In this document: positions 17,967 to 25,739 of the stretch, piece by piece | Layout of the letters: every line of letters begins with the position of its first letter | Position numbering within the stretch: position 1 is the stretch's first letter | Source of the DNA: CALAGJ01 sp964293305 | GTDB lineage: Bacteria > Bacteroidota > Bacteroidia > Chitinophagales > Chitinophagaceae | DNA: 64,000 nt | Reading direction: 5' to 3' | Assembly: GCA_964293305.1 (NCBI GenBank) | Contig: CAXYYO010000005.1 | Coordinates: forward strand, 49,503-113,502 | Made by a program: the position numbers and the translations under genes | Notes under the pieces: model-generated | The model's input: only the letters and a program-made list of their open reading frames with translations | Databases searched by the model: none | What the model was told of the DNA's origin: nothing

Positions 17967-19820
17967 TTATTTTTCAAATTTATTTACATGAAAATGATAC
18001 CATAATACCAAAACATACATTGTCCAAATAAAATAACCATGATTATTTTTTTCTTTAAAATATTCATTTATATGGTTACGCAACTTTTGCCTATCAAAGT
18101 AATGGTCTAATATTGTTGGCAGATCAAATAATTTTTCAATAATATCCTTTTTCAATGGACCCTTCATCCATTGCTCTATTGGAATAACAAATCCTTGCTT
18201 TTTTTGAAAAGCAAAATCTGATCCCATTATACCCGCAAGCATTTGTTTTAAATTATGCTTTCCGTTATTTTTTTGAATACAATCTTTATAAGTAAGAGAT
18301 GCTGCATATTTCAACATGGCATTACTTAAAAATGGCACACGTACTTCTAGTCCTGAAAACATGGCAGCCCTATCTGTTTTCAATAGTATTCTTTGCAAAT
18401 GAAACTGTAATTCAATATACCTGGCATGATTCATTAAAACAAGGGTGTCCGTATTTGATTTCAATTCTTTTGAAAGTGCAGTAATACTGGTTGGCAATGT
18501 TTGATTTTCTGAAAATAGTTCAGGTACAAGTTCATAAGAACCAATATTAAACAAGCGTTGATAATATAAAATATCAAAATTATTTTGGTTCCAATACCCG
18601 GCTCCAATCACCCCGTTAGCATGATATATTTTATGGAGATTAGCTAGTGGTTTTCGCAGAAAATGTAAATGGCTGTATAACTTTGAAGTATCTAATAATT
18701 TTAAACTGCGATTATATCCCCAAAATAATTCATCCGCCCCATCGCCACTTAGGGCCACAGTGGCTTTTTGTTTTGTAAACGATGCTAGATGCAATAATGG
18801 CAAACTGGAATGATCAGCAAAAGGCTCACTAAATGCAGCTACATGTTGTTGTATAAGCCCTACGGCATTATCCAAACCTAAGTAAGCAATATGATGATTT
18901 AGTTTGGCAGTATTTGCAACTGCTGCTGCTTTTTCAGATTCATCAAACTTGTTATCATGATTGCCAATTGTAAAACAATTAATAGAACTATTGATTTTTG
19001 AAGCTACCGATGTTATCAAACTGCTATCAACACCTCCTGATAAAAAGCAACCTACGGGTACATCACTTACTAATTGTGACTCAACTGAACTTACTAAGGC
19101 TTCTGACAAATTACTTTGAGGATGCACTATTGATTCTTTTGCAAAATCATAATATTGATGGGCATTAATCTGATGCTGTTTAATTGTATAATAATGGCCC
19201 TGCGGTACAAGCCAAGTTTCTTCCATTATACCTGAACCGGGGGGTACATAACCAAGTTGAAGATATTGGCACAATCCAATACTGCTTATTGAATTTTTTC
19301 GAAAATAAACATGGTTGATGATATGATCATATTGGGAGCTATATACCACTCCATTTTTATTCTTTCCAATATACAATGGCTTAATGCCCATTCTATCTCT
19401 GGCCAATATCAAAGCATCATTTTTTATATCATAATAGGCAAATGCAAACATGCCATCTATCAGTTCAAGCACATCATTGATACCAAAGTGTATGATTGCA
19501 TATAAAAGTACTTCTGTATCTGAGGAAGATTGCCAAGCAATTGAAAAGGGTTTAAGTGCATTTTTTATGTGGTTGGTATTGTATATTTCTCCATTGAATG
19601 TGATACAATAATTTCCATCAGCTGAAAACATCGGTTGATGCCCATGTGAAGAAATATCTCTTATGGATAGCCGTACAAAGGCTGCCAGATAGTTGCGCTT
19701 ATTACTCCACAACCCACTATCATCAGGCCCTCTATGCTTCATAGAATGTATGCACCATTGAAAATAATTTTCATCTGGCACATGCCCTGAAAAAGAAAAA
19801 CAACCGGCTAGTCCACACAT
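17967..19820 (-). CDS. asnB: Asparagine synthase (glutamine-hydrolysing) family protein
   Basis: 617 residues in two domains. The N-terminal class II glutaminase domain starts with the catalytic Cys (MCGLAGCFSF) and has RGPDDSG and TFNGEIYN motifs. The C-terminal synthase domain has the ATP-pyrophosphatase loop CFLSGGVDSSLI (about 255) and LSGDGADELFWGY. By family it amidates a carboxylate using glutamine. AsnB homologues inside polysaccharide loci may amidate a uronic acid or another acidic group on the glycan; that is inference, and free asparagine synthesis is the alternative. Its start codon overlaps the methyltransferase stop by one base, so it belongs to the operon. Confidence 0.9.
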   Translation of the reverse strand: MCGLAGCFSFSGHVPDENYFQWCIHSMKHRGPDDSGLWSNKRNYLAAFVRLSIRDISSHGHQPMFSADGNYCITFNGEIYNTNHIKNALKPFSIAWQSSSDTEVLLYAIIHFGINDVLELIDGMFAFAYYDIKNDALILARDRMGIKPLYIGKNKNGVVYSSQYDHIINHVYFRKNSISSIGLCQYLQLGYVPPGSGIMEETWLVPQGHYYTIKQHQINAHQYYDFAKESIVHPQSNLSEALVSSVESQLVSDVPVGCFLSGGVDSSLITSVASKINSSINCFTIGNHDNKFDESEKAAAVANTAKLNHHIAYLGLDNAVGLIQQHVAAFSEPFADHSSLPLLHLASFTKQKATVALSGDGADELFWGYNRSLKLLDTSKLYSHLHFLRKPLANLHKIYHANGVIGAGYWNQNNFDILYYQRLFNIGSYELVPELFSENQTLPTSITALSKELKSNTDTLVLMNHARYIELQFHLQRILLKTDRAAMFSGLEVRVPFLSNAMLKYAASLTYKDCIQKNNGKHNLKQMLAGIMGSDFAFQKKQGFVIPIEQWMKGPLKKDIIEKLFDLPTILDHYFDRQKLRNHINEYFKEKNNHGYFIWTMYVLVLWYHFHVNKFEK

Positions 19821-20440
19821 TACTTTCCCATCAATTTTATTAATACGCCTGACACCTTGTACTTAAATCCAAAAAAATATTTTATTCGATTTCGATACCC
19901 CCAAAAAGGATAGGCAGATTTTTTTATCGGATAGTTTTCAATTCGATTGATGGTTATCACTTTTTGCTTTATTATTTTAATATTGAAATTGGCAAATAAA
20001 GCGGCAATTTCAGCAGGTGAAGGTCTAAACATATTATCAATAGGATCTTCATGCCTAGGATAATTATATGGAACCGTAATTAGTAAATATCCATCTTCTC
20101 TGCACCAGTTTATTAAATTATTTGATACAAGATTTATATCTGTAACATGCTCCAGCAAATTATTACACAATAGTACGGAAAATTTATTTTCCAATTGAGC
20201 TTGAGCAGCTGTAAGCGTAACATCGGCCACCACATCTATGCCTTCATCTAATTTTTGATCGATATGTACAACCGAAATTTGCCTGCTTTGTAAAGGCGCA
20301 AATATTTCATGATGTATATGCGGTTGAGTTTGTTTTCTAAAAACATCATTGGAGGATCCAATATTGCCTATACAGTCTTTAGATGTGAGGGATAAATTTT
20401 GCAAACATTCAGCTATCCAAATGGCTTCTTCTACAAACAT
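19820..20440 (-). CDS. Class I SAM-dependent methyltransferase-like protein
   Basis: 206 residues from the ATG at 20440; a TTG nine codons earlier is less likely. The fold is visible from a central LLCNNLLEHVTDI strand (motif like C-N-x-L-E-H), followed by WCREDGYLLITVPYNYPRHEDP, a layout shared with Methyltransf_11/23 proteins acting in polysaccharide loci. The glycine-rich SAM loop at the N-terminus is weak (CIGNIGSSNDVF), so binding is likely but not certain. By context it may O-methylate a sugar of the repeat unit or cap the chain. It overlaps the upstream GT4 gene by ten bases. Confidence 0.75.
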   Translation of the reverse strand: MFVEEAIWIAECLQNLSLTSKDCIGNIGSSNDVFRKQTQPHIHHEIFAPLQSRQISVVHIDQKLDEGIDVVADVTLTAAQAQLENKFSVLLCNNLLEHVTDINLVSNNLINWCREDGYLLITVPYNYPRHEDPIDNMFRPSPAEIAALFANFNIKIIKQKVITINRIENYPIKKSAYPFWGYRNRIKYFFGFKYKVSGVLIKLMGK

Positions 20441-21678
20441 GATTTTTGTTTTATTTGGTTGGTGCAAATGTTGTGAAATTTGTTTGCCACAGCATGTATG
20501 TCATATTGATTGATTACTTTATTATAACCATTGTGCCCCAGTCGCTTTGCCATTTGTGGGTTGCAAGCCAGTAATAAAATTTTTTCAGCAAGGCTTTTCG
20601 AGTTTCCGGGCACCATCAAGAGGCCATCTTCATTTTCATTAATTACAGAAGCAATGGCTTTTATACCGGCTCCAATAACGGGCTTCTTACAAGCCCATGC
20701 TTCTAAGAAAACGATGCCAAAAGATTCATTTGCTGAGGGCATAGCAAAAATATCTATACCATGAAAACAGGCTTTTTTTTCATTTTCATCCAGATTTGTA
20801 AGTAGAATAATCTGGCTTGATATTGATTTGGGCATAAGGCTGATTTGATATTGCAAAGCATTTGCATAATCATTATCGTGTCCTGCTATTACAAGATAAA
20901 TATCTTTTTTTATTTCCCATACTTTTCTCATTGCCTCTAAAAGAATATCAAGGCTTTTCATAGGACTTATTCTACCAATATATCCCACCAAGCATGCATC
21001 TGGTGGAATATTATTTTTCGATTTAAAAGCATCATCATTAGTGTTAAAATCATTACAAACAACAGCACATCCCAGTACTTGAATTTTTTCTTCGCATATC
21101 CCTTTTGCCATTAGCATTTGCTTTTCATAAATGGTATTTGCGAGGTACACATCACACAATTCAATTGCACGAAGTGTTTTTGATGTAAATACTTTTCTAT
21201 TTTCATCTGTATGAAAATGGATTGCCCCTTGAAAAAGAAACGGCTTTCTATTTCCAGATTTTATACGCCAAAGTGGATAGCGCATGTGCAGATAGTTTGA
21301 AGATGAAGCAACTATGATATCAGCATTCGTTGCTATCATTGCTTTCTTCATTTTTGGCGAATGAGGACCTACAATAGCATCTGTAATAAACTCCGGCACT
21401 TTGAGTTGTAGTTTTTTCAAAGCCTTGCTTATAAAAATGAAAGGCTTTAGCTGCCATCGCCAATATGGAAATCTATGAATATGTACACCATTTATTATTT
21501 CATACGCAGGCCCCACTTTTTTATAATTAAGTTTTTCTGAACCATACATTGAATCAATAGTATAAACATGTACTTCTTGATTAAAATACTGTACAAAATA
21601 TTCTGCCATTTGCTGAAAGAATATCTGAGTACCCCCAACAGATGGATAATAATTTTTTACAACAAAAAGTATTTTCAA
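20431..21678 (-). CDS. Glycosyltransferase family 4
   Basis: 415 residues, complete GT4. N-terminal MKILFVVKNYYPSVGGTQIF carries the Gly-Gly-rich loop. The acceptor-domain end reads CDVYLANTIYEKQMLMAKGI. The donor domain has GYIGRISPMKSLDILLEAM, YLVIAGHDNDY, IILLTNLDENEK and the E-x7-E block PSANESFGIVFLEAW. By family it adds one sugar of the repeat unit. It lies 17 bases after the collapsed GT remnant and overlaps the methyltransferase gene. The intact acceptor segment here is a useful ruler for what is missing in the neighbouring remnant. Confidence 0.9.
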   Translation of the reverse strand: MKILFVVKNYYPSVGGTQIFFQQMAEYFVQYFNQEVHVYTIDSMYGSEKLNYKKVGPAYEIINGVHIHRFPYWRWQLKPFIFISKALKKLQLKVPEFITDAIVGPHSPKMKKAMIATNADIIVASSSNYLHMRYPLWRIKSGNRKPFLFQGAIHFHTDENRKVFTSKTLRAIELCDVYLANTIYEKQMLMAKGICEEKIQVLGCAVVCNDFNTNDDAFKSKNNIPPDACLVGYIGRISPMKSLDILLEAMRKVWEIKKDIYLVIAGHDNDYANALQYQISLMPKSISSQIILLTNLDENEKKACFHGIDIFAMPSANESFGIVFLEAWACKKPVIGAGIKAIASVINENEDGLLMVPGNSKSLAEKILLLACNPQMAKRLGHNGYNKVINQYDIHAVANKFHNICTNQIKQKSCL

Positions 21679-21695
21679 AATAGATTTAATTAAGG

Positions 21696-22127
21696 TTAAA
21701 TGATTTTTTTTAATCCTGTTTTTACTCTTCTGTTTTGGTTAAAGTTTTCAATTCCAATTTTATAAGCATCCCTGTATTGATCAACAATTGTTGGCCAATT
21801 ATACTTTACTTTAATTTTTGAAAACCCGGCCTCCCCCATCTGTCTGCAAAGATGAGTATTCTGTATAAGCATTTCCATTTTTTCAGCCAGTGCATCGGTA
21901 TTATTTATTTCAAATTCGGATGAACAATAATATTGAGCTGGCTCAATACCTATGCCTATCGTAATAATTTTGGCAGGGTTTACCACATATTTATGGATGA
22001 GATTTTCTCTTTCAAAATTTGTATTGGCTATATGGCAATCACATGCCCTAGCTCTATTAATAACCTCAGCCTGCCGTGGCCCTCCTTTAGCAGGATGGTA
22101 ATTATGAATGACGTGTAGAATCTTCAT
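21696..22127 (-). pseudogene. Internally collapsed glycosyltransferase family 4 remnant, frame intact
   Basis: Only 143 residues, against the 345-415 of the other GT4 proteins here. Residues 1-25 are a normal GT4 N-terminus (MKILHVIHNYHPAKGGP). Residues 26-67 match the middle acceptor segment (CDCHIANTNFERENLIHKYV, then PAKIITIGIGIEP). Residues 72-130 match the extreme C-terminus (LAEKMEMLIQNTHLCRQMGE, then KYNWPTIVDQYRDAY). The sugar-nucleotide binding core with the E-x7-E block is absent. Two in-frame deletions, near 22055 and 21917, would explain this. No stop codon interrupts the frame. It overlaps the upstream gene by 26 bases. It is most likely non-functional as a transferase; a retained structural role cannot be excluded. 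Confidence 0.75.
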
Positions 22128-23520
22128 TGGTTAGTAATGATGCTAAGGATTTTGCCACACGCTGGGTGCTTTCTCCATCTGTAAATGTTATGATATCTTC
22201 TACACATTTTTTACAGGTGGAAATATGCTGTGGATGATTTAAATTTTTGTTGACTAATGACACCAGCATTTCTTCAGAATCAGCAAACTGCAATACGCCT
22301 GATGCCACAATTGATTCAAAATGTTTTTGTGTATAAATTGCTTTCAAAGCAGGCTCACCTGCCTTATTTACATTATCATAATAGGGTGCAATTTGTGGCT
22401 TTTGAAAAATACTTCCGTCTATTGTCATGGAAGAGCAAAGACTTATATGCACATCACAATAAAACAAGGTAGATACTAATATTTTGATATCAGTTATAGA
22501 TACATTACTATAATTATTTTTATTGACTCCATGAGTAGGTTGATAGTAAAATATAGCTGGGGATGAACCAATAAAATCTTTCCATCTTTCAATATTGCAG
22601 AGTGGGTGACTTCTTAATAATATGACTGTGTTATTATCAATATTTCCCTTTTCAATAGCCCTGCATAAAGCGGCAGCATACTGCGGTTCAGCTGGAAAAT
22701 GGACTGCTGCACCACCTGCATATAAAATTATTTTCTTATCATTTGGCAGGCCCATCATACTAAGCCATTCCTGCTTTGGCAGGATATATTCAGGCCTAAA
22801 ATGAAAATCAAATTGTGGTGCTCCTGTTATACTTACTGTTGTATTTTTTAGTGCCGGATAAATTGATATTAACTCCTGCAAATTGAATTTATTCCATACG
22901 AAATAATGATCAAAAATAAATGGTTGCCATTTACGCTTTGTTACATTATCGAAGGAATGGATTGAAGCAAGTGCGGGTTTACCTAAATCATTCAATACAC
23001 GACCCATAAGGTTTATCTCCTGTAAAAATGGAGCCACAGTATATAGGGCATCAATCTTTTGCTCAATCATCCATTGCTTATAATGCAAATAGGGCTTTTC
23101 AGTTTTCATCAACCTATCTTCATTGGCAATCCATTGTTTACTTTTTTCTGGAACAGTATAAGCCAATATTTTATAGAACAAGTCTTTTAATCTGCTCTTT
23201 ACTTTCCTATGCCTTGTATTATATTTTTTGTGCAAAGAGGATGTGATTTGTATGCTTTTATGTGGATTGAGTTTGATTTCATACCAAGCATTAATCTTAT
23301 CGTATAACCTATAATAGTTAGGAGAAAATCCATGATTTTCAAGATACAAAACTTCGTACCCATTTTTGAGTAGTTCTGACTCAAACTCCTTATCCTGCCA
23401 GTATAATAAAAGTACCGGTTGCATATATTTTGCAATGTCAGCTACGATACCTGTTCTTAAAAGGTGCACCACCGAACCTTGTCCATTTATAGGTATTAAT
23501 ATTCTTTTTTTTTCCTGCAT
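22102..23520 (-). CDS. Putative GT-B type transferase of surface polysaccharide synthesis
   Basis: 472 residues, cytoplasmic, without signal peptide. The N-terminal half starts with ILIPINGQGSVVHLLRTGIV. The C-terminal half has a donor-binding look: KKIILYAGGAAVHFP, NTVILLRSHPLCNIERW and a DVHISLCSSMTIDGSIFQKP block. The S-x-x-x-E/D-like segment near the end resembles CDP-glycerol glycerophosphotransferases and other GT-B enzymes, but I cannot name a family with confidence. By position, first after the exporter genes and four bases from the Wzt-like ATPase, it probably acts on the exported chain. Confidence 0.7.
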   Translation of the reverse strand: MQEKKRILIPINGQGSVVHLLRTGIVADIAKYMQPVLLLYWQDKEFESELLKNGYEVLYLENHGFSPNYYRLYDKINAWYEIKLNPHKSIQITSSLHKKYNTRHRKVKSRLKDLFYKILAYTVPEKSKQWIANEDRLMKTEKPYLHYKQWMIEQKIDALYTVAPFLQEINLMGRVLNDLGKPALASIHSFDNVTKRKWQPFIFDHYFVWNKFNLQELISIYPALKNTTVSITGAPQFDFHFRPEYILPKQEWLSMMGLPNDKKIILYAGGAAVHFPAEPQYAAALCRAIEKGNIDNNTVILLRSHPLCNIERWKDFIGSSPAIFYYQPTHGVNKNNYSNVSITDIKILVSTLFYCDVHISLCSSMTIDGSIFQKPQIAPYYDNVNKAGEPALKAIYTQKHFESIVASGVLQFADSEEMLVSLVNKNLNHPQHISTCKKCVEDIITFTDGESTQRVAKSLASLLTNEDSTRHS

Positions 23521-23524
23521 GTCT

Positions 23525-24808
23525 TTAATCCAATAACCAATGATGCTTCATAAAAATATATCCATTTGGCGATGCATCAATTTTGCCAGTACCATAAAAA
23601 TCACCTTGCTCTACATCAAAAGATAGGGCACCTTCAATATGATCCGTAACATCCGATTCATATTTTAATATACAATCTAATGTATAAGAGCCAGGCACAA
23701 GTGACAAAGATGGTATTATACATCTTATTGTGCCGTTACTATTCAATTGCATTAATCCTTCGTATGAAGTTCTACTTACACAAGAAAAAACGATATCCTG
23801 CACCTGATTTCTTATATGTAAAATGACAACAGGGTTCCAGCCCTTTTCGTTTACTTCATACTGCAATGCAATACAAAAACCATTGCCAGTATGTATATGT
23901 GAAATATTATTGCATTGATCATCTTCTAAATCAACCTTCAAGATTTTAAAATGACCATTACCTCTAATGCGTTTTATATCCAGCTCATACGGATGTTGAT
24001 TTTGAAGAATAGATACAGTTGATTTTAAATAATGGTCAATAGTATCTTTCGGGATACCGTTCTTTAGCACCGATCCTTTGTCCAACAATACACACCTATT
24101 ACACAAACGCTGCACAGCAAGCATATCATGACTTACAAATAAAACAGTACGGCCAGTTTCATTTGCTACTTGCTGCATTTTTCCAATACATTTTTTTTGA
24201 AATTCTGCATCGCCTACCGCCAGTACTTCATCAATGATGAGGATGTCTGGTTCAAGGTGTGCAGCCACCGCAAATGCAAGTCGTACTTTCATACCACTGC
24301 TATATCTTTTTACTGGTGTATCTATAAATTTTTCAACCCCACTAAAATCAACTATTTCATCAAATCTTTTGGTTACTTCTTTTCTGGTCATACCTAGTAA
24401 TGTACCATTAAGAAATATGTTTTCTCTTCCAGTGAGTTCAGGATTAAACCCAGTACCAACTTCTAGTAAACTGGAAGTACGACCAGCCATTTCTATCTTA
24501 CCTTTTGTAGGATATGTAATGCGGGAAAGTAACTTGAGCAATGTACTTTTTCCAGATCCATTTTTGCCAATAATGCCCATTACATCTCCTGCAAATAACT
24601 CCAAATTGATATCGTTTAAAGCCCATATCAAATTTTCACTGTACTGTGTACTTGGATTTTTTAAACTTTTTATTTTTTTATAGTTTTCAAAAGGTCTTGA
24701 AAACATATTTTTTATGACTTCAGCAAGTGTTTTATCGGACTGGTATTTCATACCAATCGTATAGGCTTTTGATAAATCACTAATTCGTATGACAGGTTGT
24801 TTATTCAC
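23525..24808 (-). CDS. wzt: Polysaccharide ABC exporter ATPase with C-terminal Wzt-type domain
   Basis: 427 residues. The nucleotide-binding domain (about 1-250) has Walker A GIIGKNGSGKST (about 80-88), the signature YSSGMKVRLAFAVAAHLEPD and Walker B ILIIDEVLAVGDAEFQ, as in Wzt, TagH and RfbE exporters. Residues 255-427 form an extra beta-rich domain of the Wzt-C kind, which in O9a-type systems recognises the capped, finished chain. By family it energises transport of undecaprenyl-linked glycan across the inner membrane with the permease encoded eight bases upstream. The methyltransferase in this operon could supply such a cap; that is inference. Confidence 0.9.
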   Translation of the reverse strand: MNKQPVIRISDLSKAYTIGMKYQSDKTLAEVIKNMFSRPFENYKKIKSLKNPSTQYSENLIWALNDINLELFAGDVMGIIGKNGSGKSTLLKLLSRITYPTKGKIEMAGRTSSLLEVGTGFNPELTGRENIFLNGTLLGMTRKEVTKRFDEIVDFSGVEKFIDTPVKRYSSGMKVRLAFAVAAHLEPDILIIDEVLAVGDAEFQKKCIGKMQQVANETGRTVLFVSHDMLAVQRLCNRCVLLDKGSVLKNGIPKDTIDHYLKSTVSILQNQHPYELDIKRIRGNGHFKILKVDLEDDQCNNISHIHTGNGFCIALQYEVNEKGWNPVVILHIRNQVQDIVFSCVSRTSYEGLMQLNSNGTIRCIIPSLSLVPGSYTLDCILKYESDVTDHIEGALSFDVEQGDFYGTGKIDASPNGYIFMKHHWLLD

Positions 24809-24816
24809 GAGTATTG

Positions 24817-25656
24817 TTATGCTATATCTGCAAAAAAGTTTTCCATTTTTTTAAAGTAGGCAATACCGGAAAAAAATAAAATAATCGCTCCCAGATAGCT
24901 GATGCCTACCAACTCCCAAGGAAATGCCTTGGCTGGTATAAAGCAGGCTCTGAAACTTTCTATAACCCCTACCATGGGGTATAATGCATAAACCCGAAAC
25001 CAAGTAGCTCCCAACTTTTCTGCTACCAATGAAGCAGGAAAAGCCACTGGTGCTACATACATGAGCAATGGCATTAAAAAATTTAGTGCAAACCGTACAT
25101 CCCTAAACTGTATAACCAATGTAGAGAGTAGTGTACCCAAACCTAATGAGGTAATGATAACCAATAAAATAGGAATTGGTAAAAGCAGCATACGAATGCC
25201 TGGATTAATCTGATATACAAGCAACAAAACAAGTACTATAACCAATGAAATAAAAAAATCCGTTAGTTTAGAAAGTACAGGTGTAAGTGCCAAAATAATT
25301 CTAGGAAAATATACTTTATTAATGAGTGCTCCTGATGACAAAAGGCTGTTGGCAGATGTACTCAAACTATTTGAAAAATAAGTCCAGGGTATAACAGCAA
25401 AAGCTGAAAAAAGAAAATAAGGTACACCTGCTACATCAGGCTTTATGCCTGCCAAATAACCAAATACAACACTAAAAATTACAATTTGAAAAAGTGGGTT
25501 GAGAATGGCCCAAGTAAAGCCAAGAATTGTTTGCTTATAGAGCACAGTTATATCCCGCCATACCATAAAAAAAAGCAGGTCTTTGTATTGCCATATTTCT
25601 TTTATGGGAAAGAATGATGGCTTATTGCTAATATTTACTAATGCCTTTTGATTCAA
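24817..25656 (-). CDS. wzm: Polysaccharide ABC exporter permease (Wzm/ABC-2 type)
   Basis: A 279-residue inner-membrane protein with six hydrophobic helices. The N-terminal cytoplasmic part reads LLFFMVWRDITVLYKQTILG, a standard opening of Wzm/TagG/KpsM permeases, followed by WAILNPLFQIVIFSVVFGYL. By family it pairs with the ATPase eight bases downstream to move a lipid-linked polysaccharide to the periplasm. An 83-base gap separates it from the autokinase gene, the widest gap in the locus and a place where an internal promoter could sit. Confidence 0.92.
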   Translation of the reverse strand: MNQKALVNISNKPSFFPIKEIWQYKDLLFFMVWRDITVLYKQTILGFTWAILNPLFQIVIFSVVFGYLAGIKPDVAGVPYFLFSAFAVIPWTYFSNSLSTSANSLLSSGALINKVYFPRIILALTPVLSKLTDFFISLVIVLVLLLVYQINPGIRMLLLPIPILLVIITSLGLGTLLSTLVIQFRDVRFALNFLMPLLMYVAPVAFPASLVAEKLGATWFRVYALYPMVGVIESFRACFIPAKAFPWELVGISYLGAIILFFSGIAYFKKMENFFADIA

Positions 25657-25739
25657 ACGTTTATTTTAGATGACTGATTTTGCAAAAAGGTTACTTTCCA
25701 AAAAACTTTAAGTAATAAATTACGGTATGAATAACTAGA

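Noticed and set aside
24234..24683. Open frame of 149 codons opposite the exporter ATPase gene
   Set aside because: Shadow frame; the opposite strand carries complete Walker and signature motifs.
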